The notes under the pieces: generated by a model
The model's database searches: none
The model's input: the letters and a program-made list of their open reading frames with translations, nothing else
Told to the model about the DNA's origin: nothing
Position numbers and translations under genes: made by a program
From: Runella sp. MFBS21
Lineage (GTDB): Bacteria; Bacteroidota; Bacteroidia; Cytophagales; Spirosomataceae
NCBI RefSeq assembly: GCF_029433105.1
Contig: NZ_JARNTW010000011.1
Span: 1-64,000, forward strand
Direction: 5' to 3'
DNA length: 64,000 bases
Part shown: in pieces, positions 55,583 to 64,000 of the stretch
Layout: each line of letters begins with the position of its first letter
How positions within the stretch are numbered: the stretch's first letter is position 1

Positions 55583-56503
55583 ATGTTCTTAAAGAATACC
55601 ATTTATATAATCGGTAGCTCTAATACCGACATGGTGATAAAAACGCCAAAACTTCCTATGCCCGGTGAAACTGTTTTGGGAAGAGATTTTTTGATGAATG
55701 CAGGCGGCAAAGGAGCCAATCAAGCAGTAGCAGCAGCCCGACTAGGCGGAAATGTGGTTTTTGTGGCTAAAGTCGGTGATGATATTTTTGGCAAACAAGC
55801 TTTGTCACAATTTGTGAAAGAAAAAATCAACATTCAGTATGTCACAACCGACCCACATCATCCATCGGGAGTGGCGCTGATAAATGTAGATGCCAACGGT
55901 GAAAATTGTATTTCGGTGGCAGCCGGGGCCAACGGTTTTTTAAGTGAAACCGACATTAGTCCTGTTTTTGAAGAAATGACATCCAATGATATTTTATTAC
56001 TCCAACTCGAAATTCCGCTTTCTACCGTCGTCTATGCTATCCAAAAAGCCCACGAAAAGGGTGTACGCATCATTCTAAATCCTGCGCCCATGACCGCCAC
56101 ATTATCCCACAAAATCTTGGAATGTTTGTACCTAATCACGCCCAATGAAACTGAAGCCCAACTTCTTACGGGTATTGAGGTAAATGATGAAGTTTCGGCT
56201 AAAGCTGCTTGTCAACAATTGGTAGTGAAAGGAATTGCAAACGTAATCGTTACTTTGGGGGCAAAAGGAGCCTATTTACAAACCCAATCATATGTAAAAC
56301 AACTTCCAGCTCCTATCGTCAAAGCCGTTGACACTACTGCTGCGGGCGATTGTTTCAACGGGGCATTGGTGGTAGCCATCGCCGAAGGTAAATCGCTGGA
56401 AGAGGCTGCTATCTTTGCTACCAAAGCCGCCTCTATTTCCGTAACACGCATGGGCGCCCAAGCCTCCATGCCTTATCGTCAAGAGCTAGAAGAACTACTT
56501 TAA
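55583..56503 (+). CDS. rbsK: ribokinase
   Basis: From the ATG at 55583 (MFLKNTIYIIGSSNTDMVIK) the protein has 306 residues, the usual ribokinase length; the longer ORF start lies inside the terminator. PfkB-family marks are GGKGANQAVAAARLGG and the catalytic DTTAAGDCFNGALV with its base Asp. It phosphorylates ribose (or a similar pentose) to ribose-5-phosphate. No ribose permease is adjacent, so ribose probably comes through the upstream SusC/SusD route or from nucleosides. It converges with the SGNH hydrolase gene 7 bp away. Confidence 0.92.
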   Translation: MFLKNTIYIIGSSNTDMVIKTPKLPMPGETVLGRDFLMNAGGKGANQAVAAARLGGNVVFVAKVGDDIFGKQALSQFVKEKINIQYVTTDPHHPSGVALINVDANGENCISVAAGANGFLSETDISPVFEEMTSNDILLLQLEIPLSTVVYAIQKAHEKGVRIILNPAPMTATLSHKILECLYLITPNETEAQLLTGIEVNDEVSAKAACQQLVVKGIANVIVTLGAKGAYLQTQSYVKQLPAPIVKAVDTTAAGDCFNGALVVAIAEGKSLEEAAIFATKAASISVTRMGAQASMPYRQELEELL

Positions 56504-56509
56504 TTTTCG

Positions 56510-57748
56510 TTACTTTTCTAAAATGGCTCCTATGTACAAAAACTGCTTTTCGTACAGCGCAGGGTCGCTTATTTTATTGTTTCTCTTTTGCAAAATCGTC
56601 GCTTTATCAAGTTGGTTAGGCGACACCTTCATGGTTACTTTATGAGTGCCTGCTTTAAGCCCATTGATAAGCGTATAGCTAAGTCGATTGTAGGTACAAT
56701 ATTCATCAAAACGATTGATGTATCTTGGCGGGTCTTGGTCTATCCATACCACCACTTGCCCGCTACTAGGCCCGATGATATCTACCAGCCCCACGCTTGT
56801 ACCTTTGAAAGAAAATTGTAAGAAATCACTGCTATCTGCTGAGGCATAAATGGGCGCAAACATACTAGCAAATCCTCTTCCAATTGCCGACGTATCTACC
56901 CGCTTCCAACCTTTACTTTTATTGATTTTGTCGAGCGAAAGCAACTTGGCGTTTTCAAGGTTGTGGGGCATCATTGCCTTTTTCAACTTATGTTTTTGGG
57001 ATGTGGTAGTTGTCTCCCATTGTTTCAGGTATCGTCCTACGGTTTCGGCATACACTTTTTGGCCTGTTTCGGAAAAAGGATGCACACCATCTTCCGAAAA
57101 TATCATCTTGTCGGGTTGCTCTTTGGGTTTTCCTTGAAGAAGCATCTTGCCTTCTGTAATGAGTTTTACGGCTGGCAAAGCCATACAAATAGAGGGGATT
57201 TGGTAATAATCTGCGACTTGCTCCATCGCCGAAGCCGAAGCAGGAAAGTTGCCAGCTTGGTAAAATTCCAACTGCGGTTTTGAGAAAGTATAAACAAAAC
57301 AAATATCAATCTTGGAGTTTTGTTTCCATATTTGTCTTACAATCCCCTCCATCGCCTCTTTGATTTCGTTAGTAGGTTTAGAATTGTCATTGACTGCAAA
57401 CTCCACAAATACCAAATCTGGCTGGTATTGAAGCACGTGCCTATGCAAGCGGTGAGCACCAAAATCAGAACCTGTACCTCCAATAGCTGCCATGATTTGT
57501 TCAAAATGAGCCGAAGGGTATTGTTTTTGAATCCATTCAAAAGTTTGGTCACGCCAGCCTTTATCAGCCCGAGTGATACTTCCTCCCAAATAGGCAACCT
57601 TCACTTTTTTGTTTTCTTTAATTTTTGAAAAGAAATGAAGCAATCCTCCTCTCACAATCGCTTCACTACCTACAGGCAAAGGTGTGGTTTGGCTTTTTGT
57701 GGTAAATACCAACCCCAATACTAAACAACTAACTAGTGCGAATTTCAT
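56510..57748 (-). CDS. secreted SGNH/GDSL-type hydrolase
   Basis: The 412-residue protein has a signal peptide (cut near TTKSQ). The SGNH fold shows VAYLGGSITRADKGWRD with nucleophile Ser57, AAIGGTGSDFGAHRL, VFVEFAVNDNS and the Asp-His pair in SEDGVHPFSETG. A C-terminal beta domain of about 120 residues follows (FASMFAPIYASADSSDFLQF; VGLVDIIGPSSGQVVVWIDQ), like accessory domains on carbohydrate esterases. It probably removes acetyl or similar esters from glycans in the periplasm, fitting the nearby SusC/SusD pair. Confidence 0.87.
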   Translation of the reverse strand: MKFALVSCLVLGLVFTTKSQTTPLPVGSEAIVRGGLLHFFSKIKENKKVKVAYLGGSITRADKGWRDQTFEWIQKQYPSAHFEQIMAAIGGTGSDFGAHRLHRHVLQYQPDLVFVEFAVNDNSKPTNEIKEAMEGIVRQIWKQNSKIDICFVYTFSKPQLEFYQAGNFPASASAMEQVADYYQIPSICMALPAVKLITEGKMLLQGKPKEQPDKMIFSEDGVHPFSETGQKVYAETVGRYLKQWETTTTSQKHKLKKAMMPHNLENAKLLSLDKINKSKGWKRVDTSAIGRGFASMFAPIYASADSSDFLQFSFKGTSVGLVDIIGPSSGQVVVWIDQDPPRYINRFDEYCTYNRLSYTLINGLKAGTHKVTMKVSPNQLDKATILQKRNNKISDPALYEKQFLYIGAILEK

Positions 57749-58253
57749 CTTTTAAGTATTACCATTTTGATTATATTCTCAAAACCCTGCTTTGGGGAAT
57801 AACTACTTCTAATTTTTTTTAAGAATAAGTAGTACTTTTGAATCTCACCTAAGTAAAACTATTATAATTTTTTTATCCCTACTCTGTGATTGATACTTTC
57901 AGACCTTATGCCTCAACATTCCGCTGTAAAAACAGCGGGGATGTTATTTTTTGTGCGTATATACAGTATAGTTAACTTACTTATTCTACCTGAGTATTTT
58001 TACTCATGGAATCATGTCAATACGTTATATTTTATTCAAACGAATATCATATCCAAAACTTAGTTTTATCTTCCTACAAAAACTTAAAGTTTGGATTAGT
58101 ATATATTGAATTTTCTTCTATTTTTGTGAAAGGTTTTACTGCACTTAATACTTGATAAAAGTTTTTTGAATTAGCTTTTTTCATTGATTTACCTGATTAT
58201 CAGCCAAATCAATGAGTAAAAAGGCGAAGTTCGGCACGTAATAACCTCGCATT
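57749..58253. other. 505-bp intergenic region
   Basis: It separates the SGNH gene (minus) and the response regulator (plus). A hairpin (57915-57927 with 57932-57945, small bulge) is followed by attttttg on the plus strand, resembling a terminator although no plus-strand gene ends here. TATTTTTG at 58119-58126 fits a -7 box about 130 bp before the regulator. A 9-bp inverted repeat cattgattt/aaatcaatg (58192-58200, 58206-58214) lies closer to the gene. No ORF seems real. Confidence 0.5.
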
Positions 58254-58994
58254 ATGAAAAACGTAAACATACTTCTTGTAGAAGGAGAGCCTATTTTTGG
58301 AGCAGATCTCAAAGAGCAGCTTCAAGAAATGGGGTATCAAGTAACTGGCCCTTTTTCGGAGGGCGAAAGCGCAATCACTTCCCTTGGCGAATCAATGCCC
58401 GATTTGATCGTGATGGATATACAATTAACGGGTGAGTGGGACGGCGTAGAAACGGCACGGCGAATCCTTGAAAAATATAAAATACCCGTCATTTATCTTA
58501 CTAGCAGCGCTGATACGGATACTTTCCTTAAAGCGAAGCATACCGCTCCAGCGGCATTTATGTCCAAGCCTTTTCGTACCCGTGACCTTAAATATACGAT
58601 TGAGCTTGCCATTGCCAACCAAGAAAGATGGTGCAAATTCAACAAACAAAATCAACGCACCGAGCAAAACTTCCTACTAAGTGACCGACTTTTTATACGT
58701 ACCAAAGACCGAATGGAACGTATCTTTTTTGATGAAATCCTATGGGTAGAAGCAGAAGATTATTATTGTAGAGTGATCACAAAAGAAAATAGTATTTTGC
58801 TTACTCAAAATTTAGGCAAATTGAGTGAGGTCCTCGAAAATCGCCCAGAGTTCATCAGAGTTCATCGCTCCTTTATCGTAAACCTAAAACACGTAGAGCA
58901 AATCAGAGAGCTATCGATTCATATTGGGGTCAAGCAAATCCCAATCAGTAAGTCATCCAGAGAAGAACTCATGAGCAGATTGAAAAGAATTTAG
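58254..58994 (+). CDS. LytTR-type response regulator without a neighbouring kinase
   Basis: Residues 1-120 form a receiver domain: phospho-acceptor Asp55 in LIVMDIQL, Thr/Ser in YLTSSAD and Lys105 in FMSKPF. The usual acidic pair is represented by Glu10 and Glu12 (VEGEP) rather than DD, which may alter metal binding. Residues ~140-245 form a LytTR DNA-binding domain (RIFFDEILWVEAEDYYCRVI; FIRVHRSFIVNLKHVEQI; ISKSSREELMSRLK). It likely controls extracellular or cell-surface genes. No histidine kinase gene is in the window, so its partner is elsewhere or it answers to a hybrid system. Confidence 0.9.
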   Translation: MKNVNILLVEGEPIFGADLKEQLQEMGYQVTGPFSEGESAITSLGESMPDLIVMDIQLTGEWDGVETARRILEKYKIPVIYLTSSADTDTFLKAKHTAPAAFMSKPFRTRDLKYTIELAIANQERWCKFNKQNQRTEQNFLLSDRLFIRTKDRMERIFFDEILWVEAEDYYCRVITKENSILLTQNLGKLSEVLENRPEFIRVHRSFIVNLKHVEQIRELSIHIGVKQIPISKSSREELMSRLKRI

Positions 58995-59655
58995 TATTTG
59001 TCAAACAATATGCCAAATAATCTCCCTTCTAACCCATTTTTAAAATTTTATACCATAAAACCATTAGAAATTCGTCGAGTAGCTGTACCTAATCCTATTT
59101 TCACTGGCAAAAAAGCTACATTCACTGAAAAAAGTATAAAAATATTATTTTTGGTATATTTTTAAGTTCAAAGTTTACCAATAAAAATCACATTAAAAAT
59201 AGATATTATTCCATTATTAGGCTCATTTTATATCGTATAGTTTGTTTCCTATATCCGAAGTGTATTACGGTTAGTACAAGTAGTCAAAAAGCCATTCCCT
59301 GAACTAAGGGAGTGTTTCAATGGAAAAAACAACCCATTCACTGAAAACATTTGTTATTGAAAGAGGTATAAGTCAACTTTGAGCTATCAACGTTTAGTGC
59401 AGAAAACTCAATATTAATTAATTTATTCAACGTTCATGAATTTAACCTTAACCCTAGTTCCATCTAAACCCCAGTGTCCTTATTAATTAGTGTAATTGGC
59501 CATTAGAGTCAAGGTATCTTTTTTTCCAGTTTTACATTTTAGCAGCGAGAAGTCAGGATAGTATTTTTAGTACGTATATCCTTATTTTTCCGTTGATAAC
59601 GGTGATTCTCATTTACTGAAAATCCTCTAACCTTATTACGCATTTGACATCTTTA
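58995..59655. other. 660-bp intergenic region
   Basis: No supported gene. AT-rich, with no strong hairpin-T terminator or palindrome seen. It lies between the response-regulator gene and glycogen synthase in the same direction, so it probably contains the latter's promoter. TTG at 59644 is an alternate, less likely, start for glycogen synthase. Confidence 0.45.
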
Positions 59656-61503
59656 ATGACAAATTCGAAGAAGAAACAATTGTTTGAAGTTTCCTGGGAG
59701 GTCTGTAACCAAGTGGGAGGCATTCATACGGTTATTCGCTCGAAAATCCCGTCAATGATGGAAAAATGGGGGGATGGTTATTTTTTGATGGGGCCTTTTT
59801 TGAACAAAAAAACGGCCATTGAATTTGAGCCTATTTATCATTTAGATGATTCGCCCATTGGCAAAACCGTCAAAAAACTTCAAGAAATGGGTCTAAATGT
59901 GCACTTTGGTTATTGGCTCTTAGTCACTGGCAAACCTCAAGTATTACTATTTGATATTAGTAGTATTTGGAACCGGCTAGACTCCATCAAAGCAGAGTTT
60001 CAGCGAGAATACAAAATAAAACACTTTGGCTCTGAAGAACTGACCAATCAGGTGCTTGCTTTCGGTGAAATGGTGCGCATTTTTTTGACCGAATATGTAA
60101 GTGAGATTGACAAAGCTGGCGAAGTTGTCGCTCATTTTCATGAATGGATGGCAAGTAGCGGTTTGCCTAAGTTGTTTACCAGTAGAGTCAATATCGCCAC
60201 GGTGTTTACGACTCATGCCACGCTTTTGGGGCGCTATATTGCCCAAAACGATGCTGATTTCCGCAGTAAATTGGAGATAATTGATTGGAGACAAGAAGCC
60301 CAACGTTACGGAATCGAACCCCAAGCGGTGATTGAGAGAATGGCGGCACAGAGTGCTGGTACATTTACCACGATTAGCGAAATCATTGCCAAAGAATGCA
60401 TTTATTTTTTGGGCAGAGTCCCCGATTTAGTGACTCCCAATGGTATCAAACTCGAACGCTTTGCGCTACATAAGCTCGAAAATTTACACCTCGAATACCG
60501 CAAACACATTCATAAGTTTGTGATGGGGCATTTCTTTCCGAGTTATTCTTTCGACCTCAACAAAACCATTTATTTTTTTACGTCGGGGCGATTTGAGTAC
60601 AAAAACAAAGGCTTTGATATGACGTTGGATGCGCTTTCATTACTCAACAAAAAAATGAAAAAAGCCCGAATTGATACCACTATTGTGATGTTTGTGATTT
60701 CAAATCGCAACACACGGTCGGTCAATGCAACGGCGATAAATTCGCATGTAGTACTCAACGAACTCGAAGCAGTTTGTAAAAATATTCAAAAAGAAGTAGG
60801 TAGTCAGTTATTTAAAAGCATTGTTTCTAGTCAATCAGTTCAACTTCCAGATCTGAATGGTTTTGTAAACGAATACCTCCAACACAAGCGAGTTCGAACG
60901 ATGCTCAGTTGGAAAACCGAGCAATTGCCATCTTTGCTTACTCACGATTTGGTAGAAGAAGACGAAATCGTAGCGCAATGTCGTAAACACAACCTCTCCA
61001 ACAGCAAACAAGACAAGGTGAAGGTGGTGTACCATCCAGAATTCATCTCGGTATCCAATCCTTTCTTTGGGCTGGATTACGGACAGTTTGTGTGTGGTTG
61101 TCATTTAGGAATCTTTCCGAGTTTTTATGAGCCTTGGGGCTACACTCCGCAAGAGTGCGTTGTAAGGGGTGTTCCGACGGTGACAAGCAACCTATCAGGT
61201 TTTGGGAATTTTGTGACTCAGACCATGAGAGATCATGATGACCGAGGGATTTTTGTGGTGAATCGTGAGTCTCAAACTTACCAAGAATCGGTAGAGCAGC
61301 TTACTGATATAATGTATCGTTTCATCAAAATGAAACGCCGCACCAAAGAAATAGAACGTAATCGTATGGAAAGCGCCCTTGATAAGTTCAGTTGGTATCA
61401 AATGCGTAACCACTATGATACCGCCCACGAAATCGCACTTAAACGCAAAAAAAGCATGCCTCGACCACCCACTACCCACATGGAAACAGGAGAGGTATAT
61501 TAA
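59656..61503 (+). CDS. GT3-family glycogen synthase
   Basis: The ATG at 59656 (MTNSKKKQLFEVSWEVCNQV) gives 615 residues, about the family's length. Unlike bacterial GlgA (GT5), this shows the animal/fungal type: the N-terminal ...EVSWEVCNQVGGIHTVIRSK, FHEWMASSGLP, FTTHATLLGRYI, YFFTSGRFEYKNKGFDM and the C-terminal acidic YEPWGYTPQECVVRGVPTVT. Such proteins occur in several Bacteroidota. It transfers glucose from UDP-glucose to a growing alpha-1,4-glucan in the cytoplasm. It is followed 86 bp later by the DJ-1/PfpI gene, but a functional link between them is not evident. Confidence 0.93.
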   Translation: MTNSKKKQLFEVSWEVCNQVGGIHTVIRSKIPSMMEKWGDGYFLMGPFLNKKTAIEFEPIYHLDDSPIGKTVKKLQEMGLNVHFGYWLLVTGKPQVLLFDISSIWNRLDSIKAEFQREYKIKHFGSEELTNQVLAFGEMVRIFLTEYVSEIDKAGEVVAHFHEWMASSGLPKLFTSRVNIATVFTTHATLLGRYIAQNDADFRSKLEIIDWRQEAQRYGIEPQAVIERMAAQSAGTFTTISEIIAKECIYFLGRVPDLVTPNGIKLERFALHKLENLHLEYRKHIHKFVMGHFFPSYSFDLNKTIYFFTSGRFEYKNKGFDMTLDALSLLNKKMKKARIDTTIVMFVISNRNTRSVNATAINSHVVLNELEAVCKNIQKEVGSQLFKSIVSSQSVQLPDLNGFVNEYLQHKRVRTMLSWKTEQLPSLLTHDLVEEDEIVAQCRKHNLSNSKQDKVKVVYHPEFISVSNPFFGLDYGQFVCGCHLGIFPSFYEPWGYTPQECVVRGVPTVTSNLSGFGNFVTQTMRDHDDRGIFVVNRESQTYQESVEQLTDIMYRFIKMKRRTKEIERNRMESALDKFSWYQMRNHYDTAHEIALKRKKSMPRPPTTHMETGEVY

Positions 61504-61588
61504 CCAACAATGAGTGCCAAAGGAGTACCATTTTTCAGAAGTATTGAATATAGTTTAACATATCTTTCATTTATATTTTTTCGATTTT

Positions 61589-62416
61589 ATGTCAAAGAAA
61601 ATCTTGGCTGTCCTGTCTGAATACGGGTATTGGGGTGTTGAACTAGTAGGCCCCCTCGAAAAATTGGAAGCTGCTGGCTATACCGTGGAGTTTATTACTC
61701 CCAAGGGTAAAAAGGCCGAAGCACTACCTCCAAGCTACGACACTACATACGTAGATCCTCCGCTCGGCGTATGTGTAACTACCCCCGAAGCTGCCGAAAA
61801 GGTAAAAGCTTTTGAAGCTACTAACCGCCTCGAACAACGTCGTAATCTGTCGGAAGAATTTCCCGAAAGACCTTATTTTTCAACGCCCAACTTCCTGAGA
61901 GCCTTCGAACAATACTACGAAGACCTCAAAGTAGCTCAAGAAGCATACACCTCCGAATACGCCGCTTTGCTGCTAGTAGGTGGAAGTGGACCTATCATTG
62001 ATATGGTCAACAATCAGCGCGTTCATGATCTTATTCTGGCTTTTTACAAAAAGAATTTACCTATTGGAGCCATTTGCTATGGCGTAGCACCTTTGGTTTT
62101 TGCACGTGATTTCAATGAGCGTATTTCTATCATCAAAGGCAAACACGTAACAGGCCACTGTATCGAATACGATTATCATGATGGTACGGGCTTCTTGAAT
62201 ACCGACCTCAACATGGGGCCGCCGCCGTATTGTTTGGAATATATCCTAGCTGATGCGGTAGGACCAGACGGGCAATTCCACGGAAACTTTGGCAAAGCGA
62301 CTTCTGTCATTGTGGACTATCCTTTTATTACGGCGCGCTCACTTCAGTGTTCTTTTGAGTTTGGCGAACAGTTTGTAAATGTCCTTGATAACGGAATGAA
62401 AAGATATGGGTGGTAA
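61589..62416 (+). CDS. DJ-1/PfpI-family protein
   Basis: The 275-residue protein has the DJ-1/PfpI fold: ILAVLSEYGYWGVELVGPLE at the N-terminus with Glu18, GGSGPIIDM, and the nucleophile elbow GAICYGVAPL with Cys163. Compared with common ~180-residue members it has extra loops around 50-110 and a C-terminal tail (QCSFEFGEQFVNVLDNGMKR). Family functions include glyoxalase/chaperone and amidase chemistry. Its stop overlaps the start of a thiamine-diphosphate enzyme by 11 bp, so it is translationally coupled, perhaps handling a reactive aldehyde or keto acid made by that enzyme. Confidence 0.85.
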   Translation: MSKKILAVLSEYGYWGVELVGPLEKLEAAGYTVEFITPKGKKAEALPPSYDTTYVDPPLGVCVTTPEAAEKVKAFEATNRLEQRRNLSEEFPERPYFSTPNFLRAFEQYYEDLKVAQEAYTSEYAALLLVGGSGPIIDMVNNQRVHDLILAFYKKNLPIGAICYGVAPLVFARDFNERISIIKGKHVTGHCIEYDYHDGTGFLNTDLNMGPPPYCLEYILADAVGPDGQFHGNFGKATSVIVDYPFITARSLQCSFEFGEQFVNVLDNGMKRYGW

Positions 62417-64000
62417 AACTGGTAATCAGAAAATTATTGAGCAGTTTTTGGCCGATGGTATGGATTTCATGTTTGGGAATCCGGGTACGGTAGAACAAGG
62501 TTTCTTGGATGCCGTAGCTGAGTACCCCGACATGAAATACATCCTGACTTTGCAAGAAAGTATTGCAGTGATGATAGCCGACGGCTACGCTCGCCATACC
62601 CAACGTCCCACTTTGGTACAGTTGCACAGTTCTCCCGGTATTGGAAATGCCGTAGGAGCTCTCTATCAAGCCAAAAGAGGCCATGCGCCGTTGGTGGTGA
62701 TTGGCTCCGATGCTGGCACCCAATACATGAATATGGATTCGCAAATGGCTAACGATTTGGTGGCGATGATGGAGCCTGTTACCAAATTTTCGACGGTAGC
62801 CCTTTCTTCTAAATCGCTTCTTCGTACCCTTCGTAAAGCCATCAAAATCGCAGCTACTCCTCCTATGGGACCTGTGTATGTGTGCTTACCGATGGATATT
62901 TTGGATGAAATCAATGAGGAGACAGTTTTTCCGACTTGTATTCCATCTACCAAGGTACTACCCGACCCAAGTTTGATTTCGGAAGCAGCCCAAACGCTAC
63001 TTTCAGCCCAAACACCCATGATTTTTATCGGAGATGGGGTGGCCTATTCGGATGCGATTCCTGAGCTCACAAAAGTAGCCGAACTCGTTGGAGCCGAAAT
63101 ATACGGGGTAGATTTTGGGGATGTCATCATCGACACTACTCATCCCCTCTACCAAGGCACGACTGGACACATGTTTGGGTCTTATAGTCATCCTATCACG
63201 AGCAAAGGAGATGTTAATTTCATTGTGGGTACTTACATGATGCCTGAGGTATTTCCCGAAGAAGGGGATATCTACGCTCCCGGTGCAAAAGTGATTCATT
63301 TTGACCTCAATAGTTATGAAATCGCTAAAAATCACCGAGTTGATTTAGGTGTTGTATGCGACCCTAAGCTGTCTCTCCAAGCCCTTGCCGATCAACTAGA
63401 AGCAACCATGAGCGACAAATTTAGGGAAGCCGCTGCCACAAGAACTCAAAAAATTGGCGAAGCGAAAGCCGCCAAACTAGCAGCTGAATTGGCAAAAGAC
63501 CAAGCCCAAAAAGGGAAATCGCCTTTGCAAATGTCACAGTTTGCCGAAATTTTGGCTCAAAAACTTCCCGCAGATGCCATCATTTTTGATGAAGCTTTGA
63601 CGAGCTCTCCGGCTATCACTCGCTATATTCCGCCACGTGTTCCGGGCAATTATTTCGTAACAAGAGGTGGTTCTTTGGGAATTGGTTTTCCAGGTGCTAT
63701 CGGTGCCAAACTCTCTCAACCCAACAAAACCGTGATTGGCTTTTCGGGAGATGGAGGAAGTATGTACACCATCCAAACTCTGTGGTCGGCAGTGAGGCAT
63801 AAAGCAGGTGCCAAGTTTGTGGTTTGTAACAACGGTTCCTACAAACTACTACAGCTCAACATCGATGTATATTGGAAAGAACGCAACATCGACAAGCACC
63901 CTTATCCCCTACCCTTTGACTTATCTTATCCCGCTATCAGATTCGACATTTTGGCACAGTCGATGGGAGTCAAAGCCGTCAGAGTCGAAAAAGAAGAGGA
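62406..64000 (+). CDS. thiamine-diphosphate-dependent enzyme, truncated by window end
   Basis: An ATG at 62406 (MGGKTGNQKIIEQFLADGMD) opens a frame that runs to the last base without a stop, about 531 codons. It has the acetolactate-synthase/benzoylformate-decarboxylase layout: catalytic Glu in LQESIAVMIADGYARH, a middle domain (TPMIFIGDGVAYSDAIPELT) and the cofactor motif GDGGSMYTIQTLW...CNN. Probable reactions are decarboxylation or carboligation of a 2-keto acid. The C-terminus, which would decide the subclass, lies outside. Expression is coupled to the DJ-1/PfpI gene by overlap. Confidence 0.88.
   Translation, partial: MGGKTGNQKIIEQFLADGMDFMFGNPGTVEQGFLDAVAEYPDMKYILTLQESIAVMIADGYARHTQRPTLVQLHSSPGIGNAVGALYQAKRGHAPLVVIGSDAGTQYMNMDSQMANDLVAMMEPVTKFSTVALSSKSLLRTLRKAIKIAATPPMGPVYVCLPMDILDEINEETVFPTCIPSTKVLPDPSLISEAAQTLLSAQTPMIFIGDGVAYSDAIPELTKVAELVGAEIYGVDFGDVIIDTTHPLYQGTTGHMFGSYSHPITSKGDVNFIVGTYMMPEVFPEEGDIYAPGAKVIHFDLNSYEIAKNHRVDLGVVCDPKLSLQALADQLEATMSDKFREAAATRTQKIGEAKAAKLAAELAKDQAQKGKSPLQMSQFAEILAQKLPADAIIFDEALTSSPAITRYIPPRVPGNYFVTRGGSLGIGFPGAIGAKLSQPNKTVIGFSGDGGSMYTIQTLWSAVRHKAGAKFVVCNNGSYKLLQLNIDVYWKERNIDKHPYPLPFDLSYPAIRFDILAQSMGVKAVRVEKEE

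Noticed and set aside
57915-57953. Terminator of a plus-strand gene
   Set aside because: Hairpin and T tract are present, but no plus-strand gene ends upstream; kept only as a note in the intergenic entry.

Overview
The window looks like chromosome from a Bacteroidota bacterium, most likely a Cytophagales/Spirosomataceae-type environmental species (inference). The grounds are three SusC/SusD pairs plus one solitary TonB receptor, a FecR/ECF-sigma pair, a RecA domain of Bacteroidota type, promoter-like TAnnTTTG boxes, OprD-like and DUF1080/cytochrome-propeller proteins, and a GT3-type glycogen synthase. Most genes have mid-range GC. The first 8.5 kb and several intergenic gaps are much more AT-rich and look acquired.

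Region 1 (about 1-9.1 kb) is a defence island. A SEFIR-domain protein (666-1769) is followed closely by a TIR-APAZ protein and a short Argonaute that overlap by 11 bp, which together are a SPARTA system. A three-segment membrane protein starts 1 nt after the Argonaute. After a 313-bp gap comes a 629-residue protein joining a SEFIR domain, a small alpha/beta domain and a complete RecA recombinase. I regard this protein, and its proximity to the SEFIR-SPARTA operon, as the most novel item here. Behind it are a perfect 24-bp inverted repeat, a decayed uracil-DNA-glycosylase-like gene on the minus strand, and a two-gene nucleotidyltransferase toxin-antitoxin-like unit with a palindromic operator.

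Region 2 (9.1-22.3 kb) handles L-fucose and a sulfated glycan. It has a FucP-type permease, a mutarotase, an SDR dehydrogenase and L-fuconate dehydratase, with a divergent AraC regulator. A minus-strand operon follows (ECF sigma, FecR, STN-containing SusC, SusD, sulfatase) that would sense, import and desulfate a glycan.

Region 3 (22.3-30.8 kb) holds a GntR regulator with a perfect operator palindrome and deoC, a small zinc-binding-like protein, a fatty-acid-hydroxylase-family membrane enzyme, an OprD-like porin, and a DUF1080 hydrolase with a large propeller/HEAT/cytochrome c protein.

Region 4 (31.7-48.7 kb) starts with a SusC/SusD pair and a 58-bp tandem repeat. It then has two tandem DoxX-like membrane proteins, a cytochrome c, a Tat-exported SoxC-type sulfite dehydrogenase, an FAD oxidoreductase, a cysteine-less peroxiredoxin-like protein, a second hydroxylase-family protein, a TauE/SafE anion exporter, an ACT-domain protein and a TonB receptor. 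Together these suggest uptake of an organosulfur or sulfated compound with periplasmic oxidation and export of sulfite.

Region 5 (49.5-64 kb) has a third SusC/SusD pair with a Tat-exported sugar isomerase/epimerase-like protein and ribokinase, an SGNH hydrolase, an orphan LytTR response regulator, glycogen synthase, a DJ-1/PfpI protein, and a thiamine-diphosphate enzyme cut by the window end.
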